DNA of 64,000 nucleotides, taken from assembly GCF_050510895.1 (NCBI RefSeq), contig NZ_JBNINT010000001.1:1488001-1552000 (forward strand), given 5' to 3'. Shown here piece after piece: positions 41,613-51,298 of the stretch. Position numbers and translations under genes: made by a program. The notes beneath the pieces were generated by a model. That model had not been told where the DNA came from, made no database searches, and saw nothing but the letters and a program-made list of their open reading frames with translations. The stretch comes from Pannonibacter phragmitetus_B (GTDB lineage: Bacteria > Pseudomonadota > Alphaproteobacteria > Rhizobiales > Stappiaceae). The first letter of the stretch is position 1; each line of letters starts with the position of its first letter.

Positions 41613-42548
41613 ATGATCCCCGATTACCAGACCCTCATGCTGCCCGTCCTGCGTCTTGCTGCCGAAGGTGAAACGCGGGTGGGGGATGTGGTGGAGCGTG
41701 TTGCTGATGAGTTTGGCCTCTCTGCGCAGGAGCGGGAGGAGATGCTGCCGAGCGGGCGTCAGCGGGTGCTGCACAACCGCATTCACTGGGCGAAGTTCTA
41801 TATGAGCAAGGCCGGCCTGATCGCCTCGCCGGGCCGGGGGCGCTTTGTGGCCTCGGACAAGGGCAGGGCGCTGCTGGCCGGCGCTCCGCAGCAGATCACC
41901 GTGGCGATGCTGATGCAGGAGCCGGAATTCCGCGCCTTTTATGAGAGCGGGCGCGGCAGCACCAGCGGGGAAGAAGCGGCGGGCACGCCGGGGGCGGTGG
42001 CTGTTGAGGCCGCCGCTTCGCCAGCCACACCGGAAGAGCAGATCGACGCGGCCCATGCGGCCATGATGGCAGAGCTGCGGGATGAGTTGCTGCAGCGCAT
42101 CCTCGCCAACAGCCCGGCCTTTTTCGAACAGCTCATCGTCGATCTGCTGGTGGCCATGGGCTATGGCGGCAGCCACAAGGATGCCGCCGCCCAGCTTGGC
42201 CGCTCCGGCGATGGCGGCGTGGACGGTGTGGTCAACGAGGACCGGCTCGGTCTTGACCGCATCTATGTGCAGGCCAAGCGCTACGCCCCCGGCAATCCTG
42301 TTGGCCGCCCGGATGTGAATGGTTTCGTCGGCAGTCTCGTTGGCCTTGGCGCCACCAAGGGCGTGTTCGTCACCACCTCCAGCTTCAGCCAGCCCGCACG
42401 CGACTACGTGCGCCATCTAGCCCAGCGAGTGATCCTCATCGACGGGCAGGAGCTGGCCGATCTGATGATCGAGCATGGTGTTGGCGTCAGAGACTACCGC
42501 AAGGTCGAGTTCAAGCGGCTGGATGAGGATTTCTTCGGGGAGGAATGA
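41613..42548 (+). CDS. Mrr-like restriction endonuclease
   Basis: A 311-residue Mrr-family endonuclease. The N-terminal winged-helix Mrr_N domain (LPVLRLAAEGETRVGDVVERV, LSAQEREEMLPSGRQRVLHN) is followed by a low-complexity linker (about 115-145). The C-terminal nuclease domain then has GRSGDGGVDGVVN (active-site Asp) and YVQAKRY (Gln-x-Lys), then FVGSLVGLGATKGVFVTTS. Mrr enzymes cut methylated or otherwise modified DNA. Located 55 bases after hsdR on the same strand, it may provide a second layer against phages whose DNA escapes the type I enzyme. Start ATG has a GATGAGG upstream. Specificity is not predictable here. Confidence 0.9.
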   Translation: MIPDYQTLMLPVLRLAAEGETRVGDVVERVADEFGLSAQEREEMLPSGRQRVLHNRIHWAKFYMSKAGLIASPGRGRFVASDKGRALLAGAPQQITVAMLMQEPEFRAFYESGRGSTSGEEAAGTPGAVAVEAAASPATPEEQIDAAHAAMMAELRDELLQRILANSPAFFEQLIVDLLVAMGYGGSHKDAAAQLGRSGDGGVDGVVNEDRLGLDRIYVQAKRYAPGNPVGRPDVNGFVGSLVGLGATKGVFVTTSSFSQPARDYVRHLAQRVILIDGQELADLMIEHGVGVRDYRKVEFKRLDEDFFGEE

Positions 42549-42623
42549 GACCGGGCTCCGGTGAGCCTGACATGCTGACGGGAGGCCTTTTTGTGGTGGA
42601 AGTGTAGTCCCGCTCCCACAGCC

Positions 42624-42995
42624 TCACGGCACAAACAGGATCCGCTTCAGGGCGCTGTCTTCGGGGAAGAGGTGTGCTGGGAGGTCGAGGGGCTGGCGGA
42701 AGAGGCGGCCGTCGACTTCGATGGCGCTGACGAAGGAGATGGAGCAGGAGAGGCCGAAGCCGTGGACGGCTTTCCAGAGCTTTGCTGCCTCCATGTCATT
42801 GCGCTTCATGGCCATGCGCCGTTCCCGGTGGCACAGGTCCACGAAGGCCTGACAGTTCACATCGCCGCCCCACCTTTGACGCAAGCGGCAATAGAGCTCC
42901 CATACCGGTCCTGTGGTCACCAGCACTGCATCAAAATGCAGGCCGGCAAGGAACAGGTCTCCGCCGTCCTCGAACTCCGGGATCTTCAAGTCCAT
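42624..42995 (-). CDS. Hypothetical protein, 123 residues
   Basis: A small reading frame that I do not recognise. It has protein-like composition (LVTTGPVWELYCRLRQRWGG, FVDLCHRERRMAMKRND) with no signal peptide or membrane segment. It fills the gap between the Mrr gene and the end of the autotransporter gene, which is on the same strand 30 bases downstream of its start. The start is ATG 42995 or GTG 42998, with only weak ribosome-binding sequence. It may be real, but support is limited to length, plausible composition and a good fit to the gap. Confidence 0.45.
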   Translation of the reverse strand: MDLKIPEFEDGGDLFLAGLHFDAVLVTTGPVWELYCRLRQRWGGDVNCQAFVDLCHRERRMAMKRNDMEAAKLWKAVHGFGLSCSISFVSAIEVDGRLFRQPLDLPAHLFPEDSALKRILFVP

Positions 42996-43025
42996 CACTT
43001 GGCTCTGCTCTTCGCAGCCCGCACC

Positions 43026-45674
43026 TCAGAACCTGTATTGCAGGCTGAGGCGGCCTGCGTGGGTTTGGGTGGTGGCGCCCAGTTCGCTCTGGTAGGCGAG
43101 GGTGAGGCCGAGGGCCTGATCGTTCTTCAGTGACAGCCCCGCCTCGAACAGCGCCGCGTCCCGGTCCAGCGGCGTGCCGGAGATGGTGAAGGCACTTCCG
43201 CTATTGGCAAAGCGCAATGTGGACGAGGGAGTGACATCGCCGAATGCGTGGCGCCAGGCGAGCGAGCCGCTGAGCGAGGTGGTGAAGCCGCCGATCTGGC
43301 CGATGGCCGCTTCACCGCGCAGGCCCAGCGTGGTTACGCCCAGAACATCATTGCTGCTGCGGCTGTTAAGCGCTGCGGGGCCGCCGGTCTCGGTGAAGCC
43401 GTCCGTGTGCTGGTTAATGACGGCAATGCCGGCGAAGGGCTCCACGGTGGCCGGGGTCAGATGCAGGGCATAGCCGATCTCGGCAAAGGCCTGAGCGGTT
43501 GAAGCGCTGTAGGCAGCTGCCAGACGGTCGGCAAAGCCGGTGAAGGCCACATCGCGGCGCGTGTCCAGATTGTGCCAGGCATAGCTTGCGCCCAGACGCA
43601 AACCGATGGCATCCATCTGCGTGCCCGCATAAATGCCGGCCTGATAGGTGTCGGCCGAGCCGCTGGAGCGGTTTGCAGAGGAGCTGAACTGGTTTCTGGA
43701 GTAGCCGGCCATCAGGCCTGTGCGCCAGCCGGGAATGATTTCCGCATCAACGCCGGTGAGGAAGCCGCCGCCATAGCTTTCGGCAGCTGCCGTGCTTGCA
43801 GTGGCATCTGTCCTGCCCCAGCCGCCGGTCGCCTGGCTCCAGACCTGGGCGCCGATCTGCTTTGCCAGCGGCACACCGCCCTTGCCGTTGAACGCCGTCG
43901 AGACCTGAGTGCCCGTAGACCCGCCAACTCCGCCAGTGGCGGTGAGGATCCGCTGGGTCATGCTGCTGCGGCTGGCGCTGCTGCCGGACATGATCGTGCG
44001 CTGCACCGTCGCATGGGCCTCACCGGACAGCATCTGGAAGGCCTGCTCCGTCTCGCCCTCGCGCATCGACAGAACGGCATCATGCAGTGCCCCCGAGCCG
44101 GTTGCGTCAATTGTGCCCGCCACGGATTTTCCGTTTGGCCTTGAGGCTTTGGAGGCGAAGGATAGCAAGGCACCGTCCGGCGTGGTGGCGCGGTTGAGGG
44201 TGAGCGTCACAAAGTGAGTGTCAAGCCCGGCTGTGTATGCCACCGAGGCATCCAGAAAGGCGAGGTTGTCAGTCACCGTGCTGAAGCGGCCTTCAAGGCC
44301 GTCAATCGACGTCAAGACCGGATAGCTGGTTGAAGGCTTGTAGGCAGCTTCGTCTGCGGCAACGACAGAAAGTGTTGCCCCGCCGCTTATGGAAACCTTG
44401 CCGGTCGATACAACTGCAGTTGCGAAGCCGGAGCCGTTGACGCCCACCTGAAAGGTGGAGCCGGGTTCGAAGCGGATGCCGTTTGTCACAAGACCGTTGC
44501 TGGCGTTGCCGGGTGCCAGCAAGGCACCGGCAGCGAGCGTCACAGCACCGATACGGCCATTGCCGCCAAGCGTGGCGCCGGAGAGCACCTGAAAATTATT
44601 AGTGTGAGTGCCGTTTACGGTGAAAACGGTGCCACTGTTGAGGCTGATCTTCCCGGTATAGGCGGAGGTCAGGTTAAGGGCACCGGTCTTGTAGACTTCT
44701 GCCGTGCCGGTGAAGGCCGAGTAGTCGCCGGTGAGCGTGGTGGTGCCAGAGTAAAACGCCAGAGTGCCGGATCCGCTGACCTTGGGAGCAAACACGTAAT
44801 CCGTGTCCGTGTGGTTGAAGACCACAGCGCCTGTGCCGGACCCGAAGGCGGCCTCTGCTGCCTGAACGGTGCCTGCTGCCTGCGCCGCCTGACCTGCCGC
44901 CGCACCAATGGTCAGCGTGCCTGTGCTGCCAGAGGCAAGGGCGATGTTGATCGTGCCGTTTCCACCAGCTGCTGAAACACCGCCGCCATTTGAAATGGTG
45001 AGCGTGCCGGTTGAATTCACCACTCCCAAATAGCCTGCTGGGACCAGGTCGCGCCCGACATAGATTGCATTGGCTTGCAGCACTGAGCCCTTGCCCGTGA
45101 CAGCTACAGTGCCTGCGCTTGGTTCGAGGCCAAAATCGTAGGTATTATCGCCATCCAGACTGATCGACCCCTGTTCGTGCCCGATGAAGAGGCTGTCGTA
45201 TACCGTGACCTGACCGCCATCCTTGATGTTCAGAGCGCCGCGCCCATAGTTTCCAACGACAAGATCGTTGGCTTCCAGCTTGGAGCCGGTGCCGGTGACG
45301 TTGATAGATGGCGTGACAACTGAATTGCTGGTGACAAATACTTGGTCGCTGAAAAGCTGTCCACCTGCCGATATGGTCAAAGTGGCTTCATTATTAATGA
45401 TGGAAAGCTCTCCGCGGGAAGGACTGCAGGCCGTGCCGGTGTTGTCGCCAATGATTGCTTCGTTTTGCTCTACGAACATGGGCAGGTTGTCCGTCGGAGT
45501 GCCGGGAAATTCCGAAGGGAAACGCGGGCAGTTCAGTGCCAGTGCCACACCGGGGCAGAGGCAGAGCATGACCGTAGAAAGAAGCGCGGCGCGGGAGGCC
45601 GGCTTGAAGGCGCGATGCGCCTGGTGGAGGCTGCGTGTCGCGTGGTGAATTGCAAAATTCCAGGAATGCTGCAT
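43026..45674 (-). CDS. Autotransporter outer-membrane beta-barrel protein
   Basis: An 882-residue type V secreted adhesin-like protein. The ATG at 45674 is chosen because GGAGGGGG lies immediately upstream; longer in-frame starts lack this. A signal peptide (ALLSTVMLCLCPGVALA) comes first. The passenger (about 50-590) has repeated Gly/Thr/Ser beta-helix rungs such as GNYGRGALNIKDGGQVTVYD and GTLTISNGGGVSAAGG. A linker helix region and a C-terminal 12-stranded autotransporter barrel (about 610-882) follow. The barrel has GSADTYQAGIYAGTQM and the terminal aromatic LSLQYRF required for membrane assembly. Passenger function is unknown, probably surface adhesion or aggregation. Confidence 0.92.
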   Translation of the reverse strand: MQHSWNFAIHHATRSLHQAHRAFKPASRAALLSTVMLCLCPGVALALNCPRFPSEFPGTPTDNLPMFVEQNEAIIGDNTGTACSPSRGELSIINNEATLTISAGGQLFSDQVFVTSNSVVTPSINVTGTGSKLEANDLVVGNYGRGALNIKDGGQVTVYDSLFIGHEQGSISLDGDNTYDFGLEPSAGTVAVTGKGSVLQANAIYVGRDLVPAGYLGVVNSTGTLTISNGGGVSAAGGNGTINIALASGSTGTLTIGAAAGQAAQAAGTVQAAEAAFGSGTGAVVFNHTDTDYVFAPKVSGSGTLAFYSGTTTLTGDYSAFTGTAEVYKTGALNLTSAYTGKISLNSGTVFTVNGTHTNNFQVLSGATLGGNGRIGAVTLAAGALLAPGNASNGLVTNGIRFEPGSTFQVGVNGSGFATAVVSTGKVSISGGATLSVVAADEAAYKPSTSYPVLTSIDGLEGRFSTVTDNLAFLDASVAYTAGLDTHFVTLTLNRATTPDGALLSFASKASRPNGKSVAGTIDATGSGALHDAVLSMREGETEQAFQMLSGEAHATVQRTIMSGSSASRSSMTQRILTATGGVGGSTGTQVSTAFNGKGGVPLAKQIGAQVWSQATGGWGRTDATASTAAAESYGGGFLTGVDAEIIPGWRTGLMAGYSRNQFSSSANRSSGSADTYQAGIYAGTQMDAIGLRLGASYAWHNLDTRRDVAFTGFADRLAAAYSASTAQAFAEIGYALHLTPATVEPFAGIAVINQHTDGFTETGGPAALNSRSSNDVLGVTTLGLRGEAAIGQIGGFTTSLSGSLAWRHAFGDVTPSSTLRFANSGSAFTISGTPLDRDAALFEAGLSLKNDQALGLTLAYQSELGATTQTHAGRLSLQYRF

Positions 45675-46200
45675 CGCCCCCTCCGGCATCGGTTCACTGT
45701 CCTTGCGCTGCAGGCTTGATGGGGCCGAAGGGCCGCCTCTGAGCTGGACAAATGCATGATCGCCTGCGGGCACTGGCGGCCTCACGGTTCACCCGTGCCC
45801 ATTGGCTACGAACGTTCAAACATATTTCGGTCGGTTTCTCCGCGTCCGGGCCGGGAAGCGGAAAAAGAAAATCATATTCACGCTACACCGGAAGGAACGG
45901 CAATGGGGGCGTCCAAGGCAAATCCGTGCTGTGCAGGCACGAGTTATCCACGTGTGATGCCAGTGACGCTGGCATGGAGATGGTGTCCGATCATTATCCT
46001 GGGGTCAGGGCTTTGATCATGGCATCCGGCAGGAGCATCGAAGTTGCAGGCCTGCGGGTCTGCGGGGGCGTGGCAGGCCGTCTTTCGCAAGGGGGACGGT
46101 TTCCCTAACGTGACTTTCGTCACAGGCCGCGCACTCCGGCATTTGCTATAGTCCTTTCGAAGGGAAAGCCGGGCTGGTGTTTCTGAATGGAGGGGGCTGC
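45675..46200. promoter_or_regulatory. Divergent intergenic region between autotransporter and AraC genes
   Basis: About 525 bases without a supportable gene. The left part is the autotransporter leader. Close to the AraC gene there is an inverted repeat GTGAC-TTTC-GTCAC at 46110-46123, and a TATAGT hexamer at 46147-46152 lies 49 bases before the AraC start. These could be an operator and a -10 element, but no matching -35 is clear. Confidence 0.3.
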
Positions 46201-47154
46201 ATGACGATCCTGTCGATACGGTCGAAAGATTTCAGCCGCGCTAGGCGTGTGGAAGAGTTCCGCAACGTGGTCGCGAGTATGACCAAGGTGGACTTCATCC
46301 CCGATGACCGGCAGGACTTTCACTCAGAAACCTCCATTGCCGTGATGCCGGGGCTTATTGTCGGTCATGGGCGGCATTCCGCTTCGACTGCGGTACGCAG
46401 CCAGAGCCACGCGGCTGATTGCAGTGATGACGTGATGTTCCACATCCCGCTGGCTGGCGGCGGAACGATCCTGCAGTCCGGTGGCCACGAGGAGGTACTG
46501 CGTCCGGGCCTTGTCTATGCCGATCCGGGTGATGTGCCTGGCACCCTTCGCTTCGGCGGGGAGCATATGGAGGGCATCTATGTGTCCATTCCCCGCGCTC
46601 AACTGGGGCCTGTGGCGGCAGGGCTGGATGCGGTGTTGCGCCGGACGGCACCGCTGACGCCGCAATGGCGGCTGTTTCTGGGCTATGCCCGCATGCTGCA
46701 TCAAGAACTTCCTGCCCTTGCGGCGGAAGAGGCTGCGCAATGCGTAGCGCATGTGCAGGATCTGGCACTGATGGCCCTTGGTGCCACAAGGGAAGCGGCA
46801 GAGGCTGCCGCTGGACGCGGGCTCAGGGCAGCCCGGCTGAAGCAGGTGAAAGCAGAGATTGAGCGCAGCCTCGTCACCCCCGGCCTGAGTGCGGACAGGG
46901 TTGCGGCACAACTTGGTCTTTCCCCGCGATATGTGCGGGCCCTGTTTGAGCGCGAAGGCACGTCCTTTCGGGACTATGTCGCTGCCCGGCGTCTCGCCTT
47001 GGCCCATCGCATGCTGCGGGATCCGGCTTTTCAGCATCTCAACATTGCGCAGATTGCCATGGACGCCGGATTTGGCGACCTGTCCTGGTTCAATGCCCGC
47101 TTCCGCCAGACCTATGGCATGACCCCAAGGGACGTCCGGGCGCACCGGTTCTAA
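46201..47154 (+). CDS. AraC family transcriptional regulator
   Basis: A 317-residue AraC-type activator. The N-terminal half is an AraC_binding_2-like sensing domain (FHIPLAGGGTILQSGGHEEV, VYADPGDVPGTLRFGGEH). The C-terminal 100 residues hold two helix-turn-helix motifs: LSADRVAAQLGLSPRYVRAL and LNIAQIAMDAGFGDLSWFNA followed by FRQTYGMTPRDVRAHRF. The ATG at 46201 is preceded by GGAGGGGG; an in-frame ATG at 46177 is less well placed. It is divergent from the autotransporter and 165 bases upstream of the envelope operon, either of which it may control. Confidence 0.92.
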   Translation: MTILSIRSKDFSRARRVEEFRNVVASMTKVDFIPDDRQDFHSETSIAVMPGLIVGHGRHSASTAVRSQSHAADCSDDVMFHIPLAGGGTILQSGGHEEVLRPGLVYADPGDVPGTLRFGGEHMEGIYVSIPRAQLGPVAAGLDAVLRRTAPLTPQWRLFLGYARMLHQELPALAAEEAAQCVAHVQDLALMALGATREAAEAAAGRGLRAARLKQVKAEIERSLVTPGLSADRVAAQLGLSPRYVRALFEREGTSFRDYVAARRLALAHRMLRDPAFQHLNIAQIAMDAGFGDLSWFNARFRQTYGMTPRDVRAHRF

Positions 47155-47319
47155 GGTCAGATTGGGGGGAACGGACCAGATTTGTGCCGCAGTCCCCGCA
47201 AACGAGTGCCGGGGGCCCCAAGACGGTTCCGGCCTCTCATCCTAGTCTTTTTTCACGATGCAGCTGCCTGCCTCCTTGCCGGCGGGCAGGGTCTGCATGG
47301 TCATTCGAGGATATTCTGG

Positions 47320-48321
47320 ATGTGGGATTTCAGCCTGACAGGTGCTCTGGCACTCATGGCGCGCACGGCGCCCTTTCTTCTTTTCCGCATGGCCGTCTAT
47401 TTCGGCATGGCCTGTGCCTATGTCATTGCAACGGGCACGGGCGCAGCCATCGGCTATGGCGTCGGCCAGCTGGGCGATGAGGGTTTTCTGGCCTCCAGCA
47501 CGGCGCTGGGAGGCATCACCGGCTTCGGCCTTGTGGCAGCAGTGCTCTATCTGCTGCGCGAATATGTGCTCTACATCGTCAAGGCCGGGCATATTGCTGT
47601 CCTGATAGAGCTGCTGGATGGCCGCGTCCTGCCGGAAGGGGAAGGGCAGGTGGCTTATGGCAGCCGCATGGTGCGTGAGCGCTTTGCGCAGGCAAGCCTG
47701 CTTTTCGGCATCGACCAGCTGGTCAAGGGTGTGATTTCCGCCATTGCCGGACTGATTGAAGGCATTGCCTCGTTTCTGCCTGTGCCCGGTCTTCAAGCAG
47801 CCGCAGGGCTGCTGCGCAACTTTCTGAACGTGGCCGTTGGCTTCACGGACGAGGTTGTCCTTGCCCATGCAATGCGCACCCGCGCTGTCAATCCCTGGGC
47901 TTCGGCGGAAGAAGCGCTGGTGCTCTATGGGCAGAACTACAAGACCATGTTCCGGAATGCTGCCTGGCTGGCGGTGATGATCTACGGCCTGTCTTTCGTA
48001 GTGTTTCTGCTGGCGCTCGCCCCGGCGGCCGCGCTTGTCTACCTGATGCCCGGTGCGCTCAGCGCGGGTGGCCTGGTCTTTGCCATTCTCTTTGCCTGGG
48101 CCTTCAAGGCGGCGTTGCTGGAGCCGCTGGCCATCACCTGCATGATGCAGGTCTTTTTCAGGACAACCGAGGGGCAGGTGCCGGATCCGGCCTGGCGTGC
48201 CCGGCTGCAGGATCTATCGGGCAAGTTCAGGGAAATTGGCGGCAAGGCACGCGACTGGGCGTCAGCACGCGCCGGCGCCTCCCGGTCCACCACCGCATCC
48301 GCATTAGGAGATTTCCGGTGA
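47320..48321 (+). CDS. Polytopic membrane protein of unknown function
   Basis: A 333-residue protein with about five to six hydrophobic segments. Examples are the pair between residues 20 and 90 (FGMACAYVIATGTGAAIGYG, GITGFGLVAAVLYLLREYVL) and the C-terminal pair (WLAVMIYGLSFVVFLLALAP, GGLVFAILFAWAFKAALLEP). The polar central part carries CTEEAALVLYGQ-like helices (WASAEEALVLYGQNYKTMF). The ATG at 47320 follows CGAGGATATTCTGG. Its stop overlaps the following VWA gene at GTGA, so the two are translationally coupled. I do not recognise a named family. A channel or scaffold working with the exported VWA protein is an inference from coupling. Confidence 0.75.
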   Translation: MWDFSLTGALALMARTAPFLLFRMAVYFGMACAYVIATGTGAAIGYGVGQLGDEGFLASSTALGGITGFGLVAAVLYLLREYVLYIVKAGHIAVLIELLDGRVLPEGEGQVAYGSRMVRERFAQASLLFGIDQLVKGVISAIAGLIEGIASFLPVPGLQAAAGLLRNFLNVAVGFTDEVVLAHAMRTRAVNPWASAEEALVLYGQNYKTMFRNAAWLAVMIYGLSFVVFLLALAPAAALVYLMPGALSAGGLVFAILFAWAFKAALLEPLAITCMMQVFFRTTEGQVPDPAWRARLQDLSGKFREIGGKARDWASARAGASRSTTASALGDFR

Positions 48322-51295
48322 TCAAGAGCATCCAACTCAAAACGGCAACCCTGCTCGCGGCATCTGCGTTCTGCCTGCCTCTGCCCGCTGTGGCGCAAGA
48401 GGCCCCGCGCACTATCATCGTCATGGATGGTTCGGGTTCCATGTGGGGCCAGATCGACGGGCGTGCCAAGCTGGAGATCGCCCGTGAGGCTGTTGCCAAG
48501 GTTGTGCAAGGCATCCCCGCGCAGCAGGAACTGGGGCTGCTTGCCTATGGCCACCGGTCTAAGGGCAATTGCGGCGATATCGAGCTTCTGGTCCCGCCCG
48601 GGCAGAGCACGGGCGCGGCAGTCGTGAATGCCGTGAACTCCATGCGTTTCCTTGGCAAAACGCCTCTTTCGGCCGCCGTCCGGCAGGCGGCAGAGGCGCT
48701 GCGCTATGGAGAAGAAAGCGCTACCGTTGTTCTCGTCACCGACGGGCTTGAAACCTGTGAGGCCGACCCTTGTGCACTGGCATCTGAACTGGAGGCGGCC
48801 GGCGTCAACTTCACCGCGCATGTGGTTGGGTTCGGCCTGACGAAGGAGGAGGGGGCGCAGGTGGCGTGCCTCGCTGAAAACACTGGCGGGCGCTACATCG
48901 AGGCCGACAATGCAGGCGAGCTGACCGAGGCATTGAGTGAGGCGATTGCCATGGCGCCGCCGCGGAACACAACTCACTATCCCGGCCGCCCGCTGATGCC
49001 AGGAATTCAGATCCAGCCGACAGGCCAGTCGATCGGACCTGAGGCCACAATGCCTGAACAGCCAGACTTTCCCCGTGATGGAACGTCCGAAGATTGCCGT
49101 GCTCTGGCAGAAGCGGACGCGGCGGTTGCTGCCTGGCTCTTCGAGCCGCCCGGCAGCTATTTCGTCGAAGAACCACGCTGCCGCCTCTTCAGTTACTCGG
49201 CTGAGATGGATTGGGCCGTTTATCCGCCGGAAGACGGCTGGGTCTCCGGCTTCAAACCGGATGCCATCCTTTTTGTACGGCCGCTTGAAGAGCCAGCATT
49301 TCAGCCGGGCAAGGCTGGCATGATCAACCGGGGCCCCTATGCCGTCGGCGTTGCACAGATTGAACTGGGTGTCCTGGCCGAGGGAACGGAGACGGGGGCG
49401 CAGCCTTAGCCCTGCGTCTCTATCCGGCTGGGAATGCGGCCGAAGGGTCTGCGATTACCTACAGCACGGTTGAGGGAACCGAAGGAGCCAAGGACGCGGC
49501 AATCGAGCTTGCCGCACCCGGTGAATATCTACTGCGGCTGGAAACCTGGGGCGGTGACGTTCTCGACGAAATGGAGATCGTTGCCGAGCCTGATCCCGCC
49601 GTCACCCTCACGGCTCCGGCAGTGGCCGAACCGGGTAGTCCCATCGCCATCGAGACGACCGGCAGCCAGTTGCGCAGTGATGGCATTGAGATCTGGCAGG
49701 GGGAACAGCAGATCGACTGGGGCCGGACGCTCAGCGAGCTTGCCGCAGGTGAGCCTCTGAATGCGCCTTCCGAACCGGGGACTTATGACCTTGTCTACAA
49801 GGGCTATGATGCATCCGGCGAGCGCGAAGAAAAGGCGCGCCTCTCCATTGAAGTCGGCTCCTCAAACGCTACGGACGGCGCAGGCGCGGCGCGGCAGAAG
49901 AAGGCCGATGCTGGCGCTGGTCAAACCCCGGCTCCTGCTTCCGGCGCAAATGGGGATACAGCCTATTCCTGCGATGGCCCGGCGCCATGCTCCATCACTG
50001 ACGGCAGAACGGGCCTGTCCTTCATGCTGCCTGCCGGCTGGTGGACGGACCGGCCCGAGACGGAGGGATACACGGCAGGTGCTCAGGCATCGGGTGAGAC
50101 CTTACCACCTCGCGTCAACTTCTTCCGCCATGGCACTGACGATACTCTGGTTCTTGGCCCGCGCCAGTGGGTCGCCATGAACGGGCCTTGCGAGGAGGTG
50201 GGCACCCTTGGCCAGTTCTGCATGTTTGAAAGCGCCGACCCGCAGGTGCTTGCCTCCTATCAACTCGTCAAGGCGACATTGAAATGGGAGCAGCCTCAGG
50301 CGGCAAAAAAGGCGCAAGCTGATCAACTAGATCTTGCGGCAAGCGTCCAGCAGGGTCTTACCGGTCAGGACGCCCAGACCAAGGCTATTATGGGCGCGCT
50401 TCTGGGGGCGGCGCAGAATGCCGGGCCGACTGGCGAAATTGACCAGAAAGCCATTATGGGAGCGCTTCTTGGCGCCGCGCAGGCAACAGCACAGGATGCG
50501 GCTCCGGCGGCGGGCGGTTGCGGTGATGGTCAAGGCCATGGTCCGGACAATTGCAAGAATGGCGAGGAGGCGGGCAAGGCCTGGACGGGCTATCCTCATC
50601 GCTGCCTGCCCGGCGACAAGACCACTGACAACTGCGACATGCGCGATGCGGCCACCAATCTTGCCTTTTATCTGCCGGAAGGCTGGGTGGCCGACGTTAC
50701 CCCGGCGATGCCTTTTCCACGTGTTGAATTTGCAGAAAACGCTGGTTCCGCCCATTCGATCTGGCTCAATCCCGCTGACTGGCCGTTGGGCGAGCGAGGA
50801 TGCGAAATCACCCGTGTCGGGCGGTTGTGCACAGACCCGGACCGGGGAGACGAAAAGCTTGCCAGGGTTTTCCGTACCCTGCAATTCACCTTGACGACCG
50901 GGCAGGTTCTGCGCCGCTGCGGGGATGAGCCTTGTGAATTCGGCTCCAAAGGCTCGCCGATTTCGGGTCATTTGCCGGCGCGCTGGTCGGTAGAGCTCGG
51001 TGAAACCCTTCCGGATGGCCGTGTACGTACCTGGTTCTGGGACCTGGACCGGCGCGGCAACTTCAAGCTGATGGGTCTCAATCAGCCGGGAGGCAAGAAC
51101 TGCCAGCAACTCCAGCCCGGCGATGAGATCTGCGAGTTCACCTCCAGCATTCCGCAGGAGGAGAGCAGTCTAATCATCAACATGATTGCTCCGCCAGCAC
51201 CTCAGGATCGCAAACCCGCCTTGCAGGCAACTGCGCCAAAGACGCTTGCCCCTGGCGAGATGAAGGCTCTGCGGGACCTGATTGGGAGAAATTGA
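48318..51295 (+). CDS. Exported VWA-domain protein with three repeated C-terminal modules, one frameshift
   Basis: A large periplasmic protein, about 992 residues after repair. The GTG start overlaps the upstream stop and has AGGAG eight bases before. A signal peptide (TLLAASAFCLPLPAVA) precedes a von Willebrand A domain with a complete metal-adhesion site: Asp-x-Ser-x-Ser in VMDGSGSMWG and Asp in VTDGLETC. The frame breaks at GGGGG 49394-49398. One added G joins GTETGGAALALRLYPAGNAA. The C-terminal half has three similar modules, each beginning with a GxSFxLPxGW-like motif (FMLPAGWW, FYLPEGWV, GHLPARWS) and carrying paired cysteines. Between the first and second lies a tandem repeat of AIMGALLGAAQ. 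Role unknown; probably envelope binding or stress. Confidence 0.85.
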
Positions 51296-51298
51296 ACC

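Noticed and set aside
46110..46152. A sigma-70 promoter for the AraC gene
   Set aside because: TATAGT is present, but no hexamer resembling TTGACA lies 16-18 bases upstream, so only a weak regulatory region is reported.
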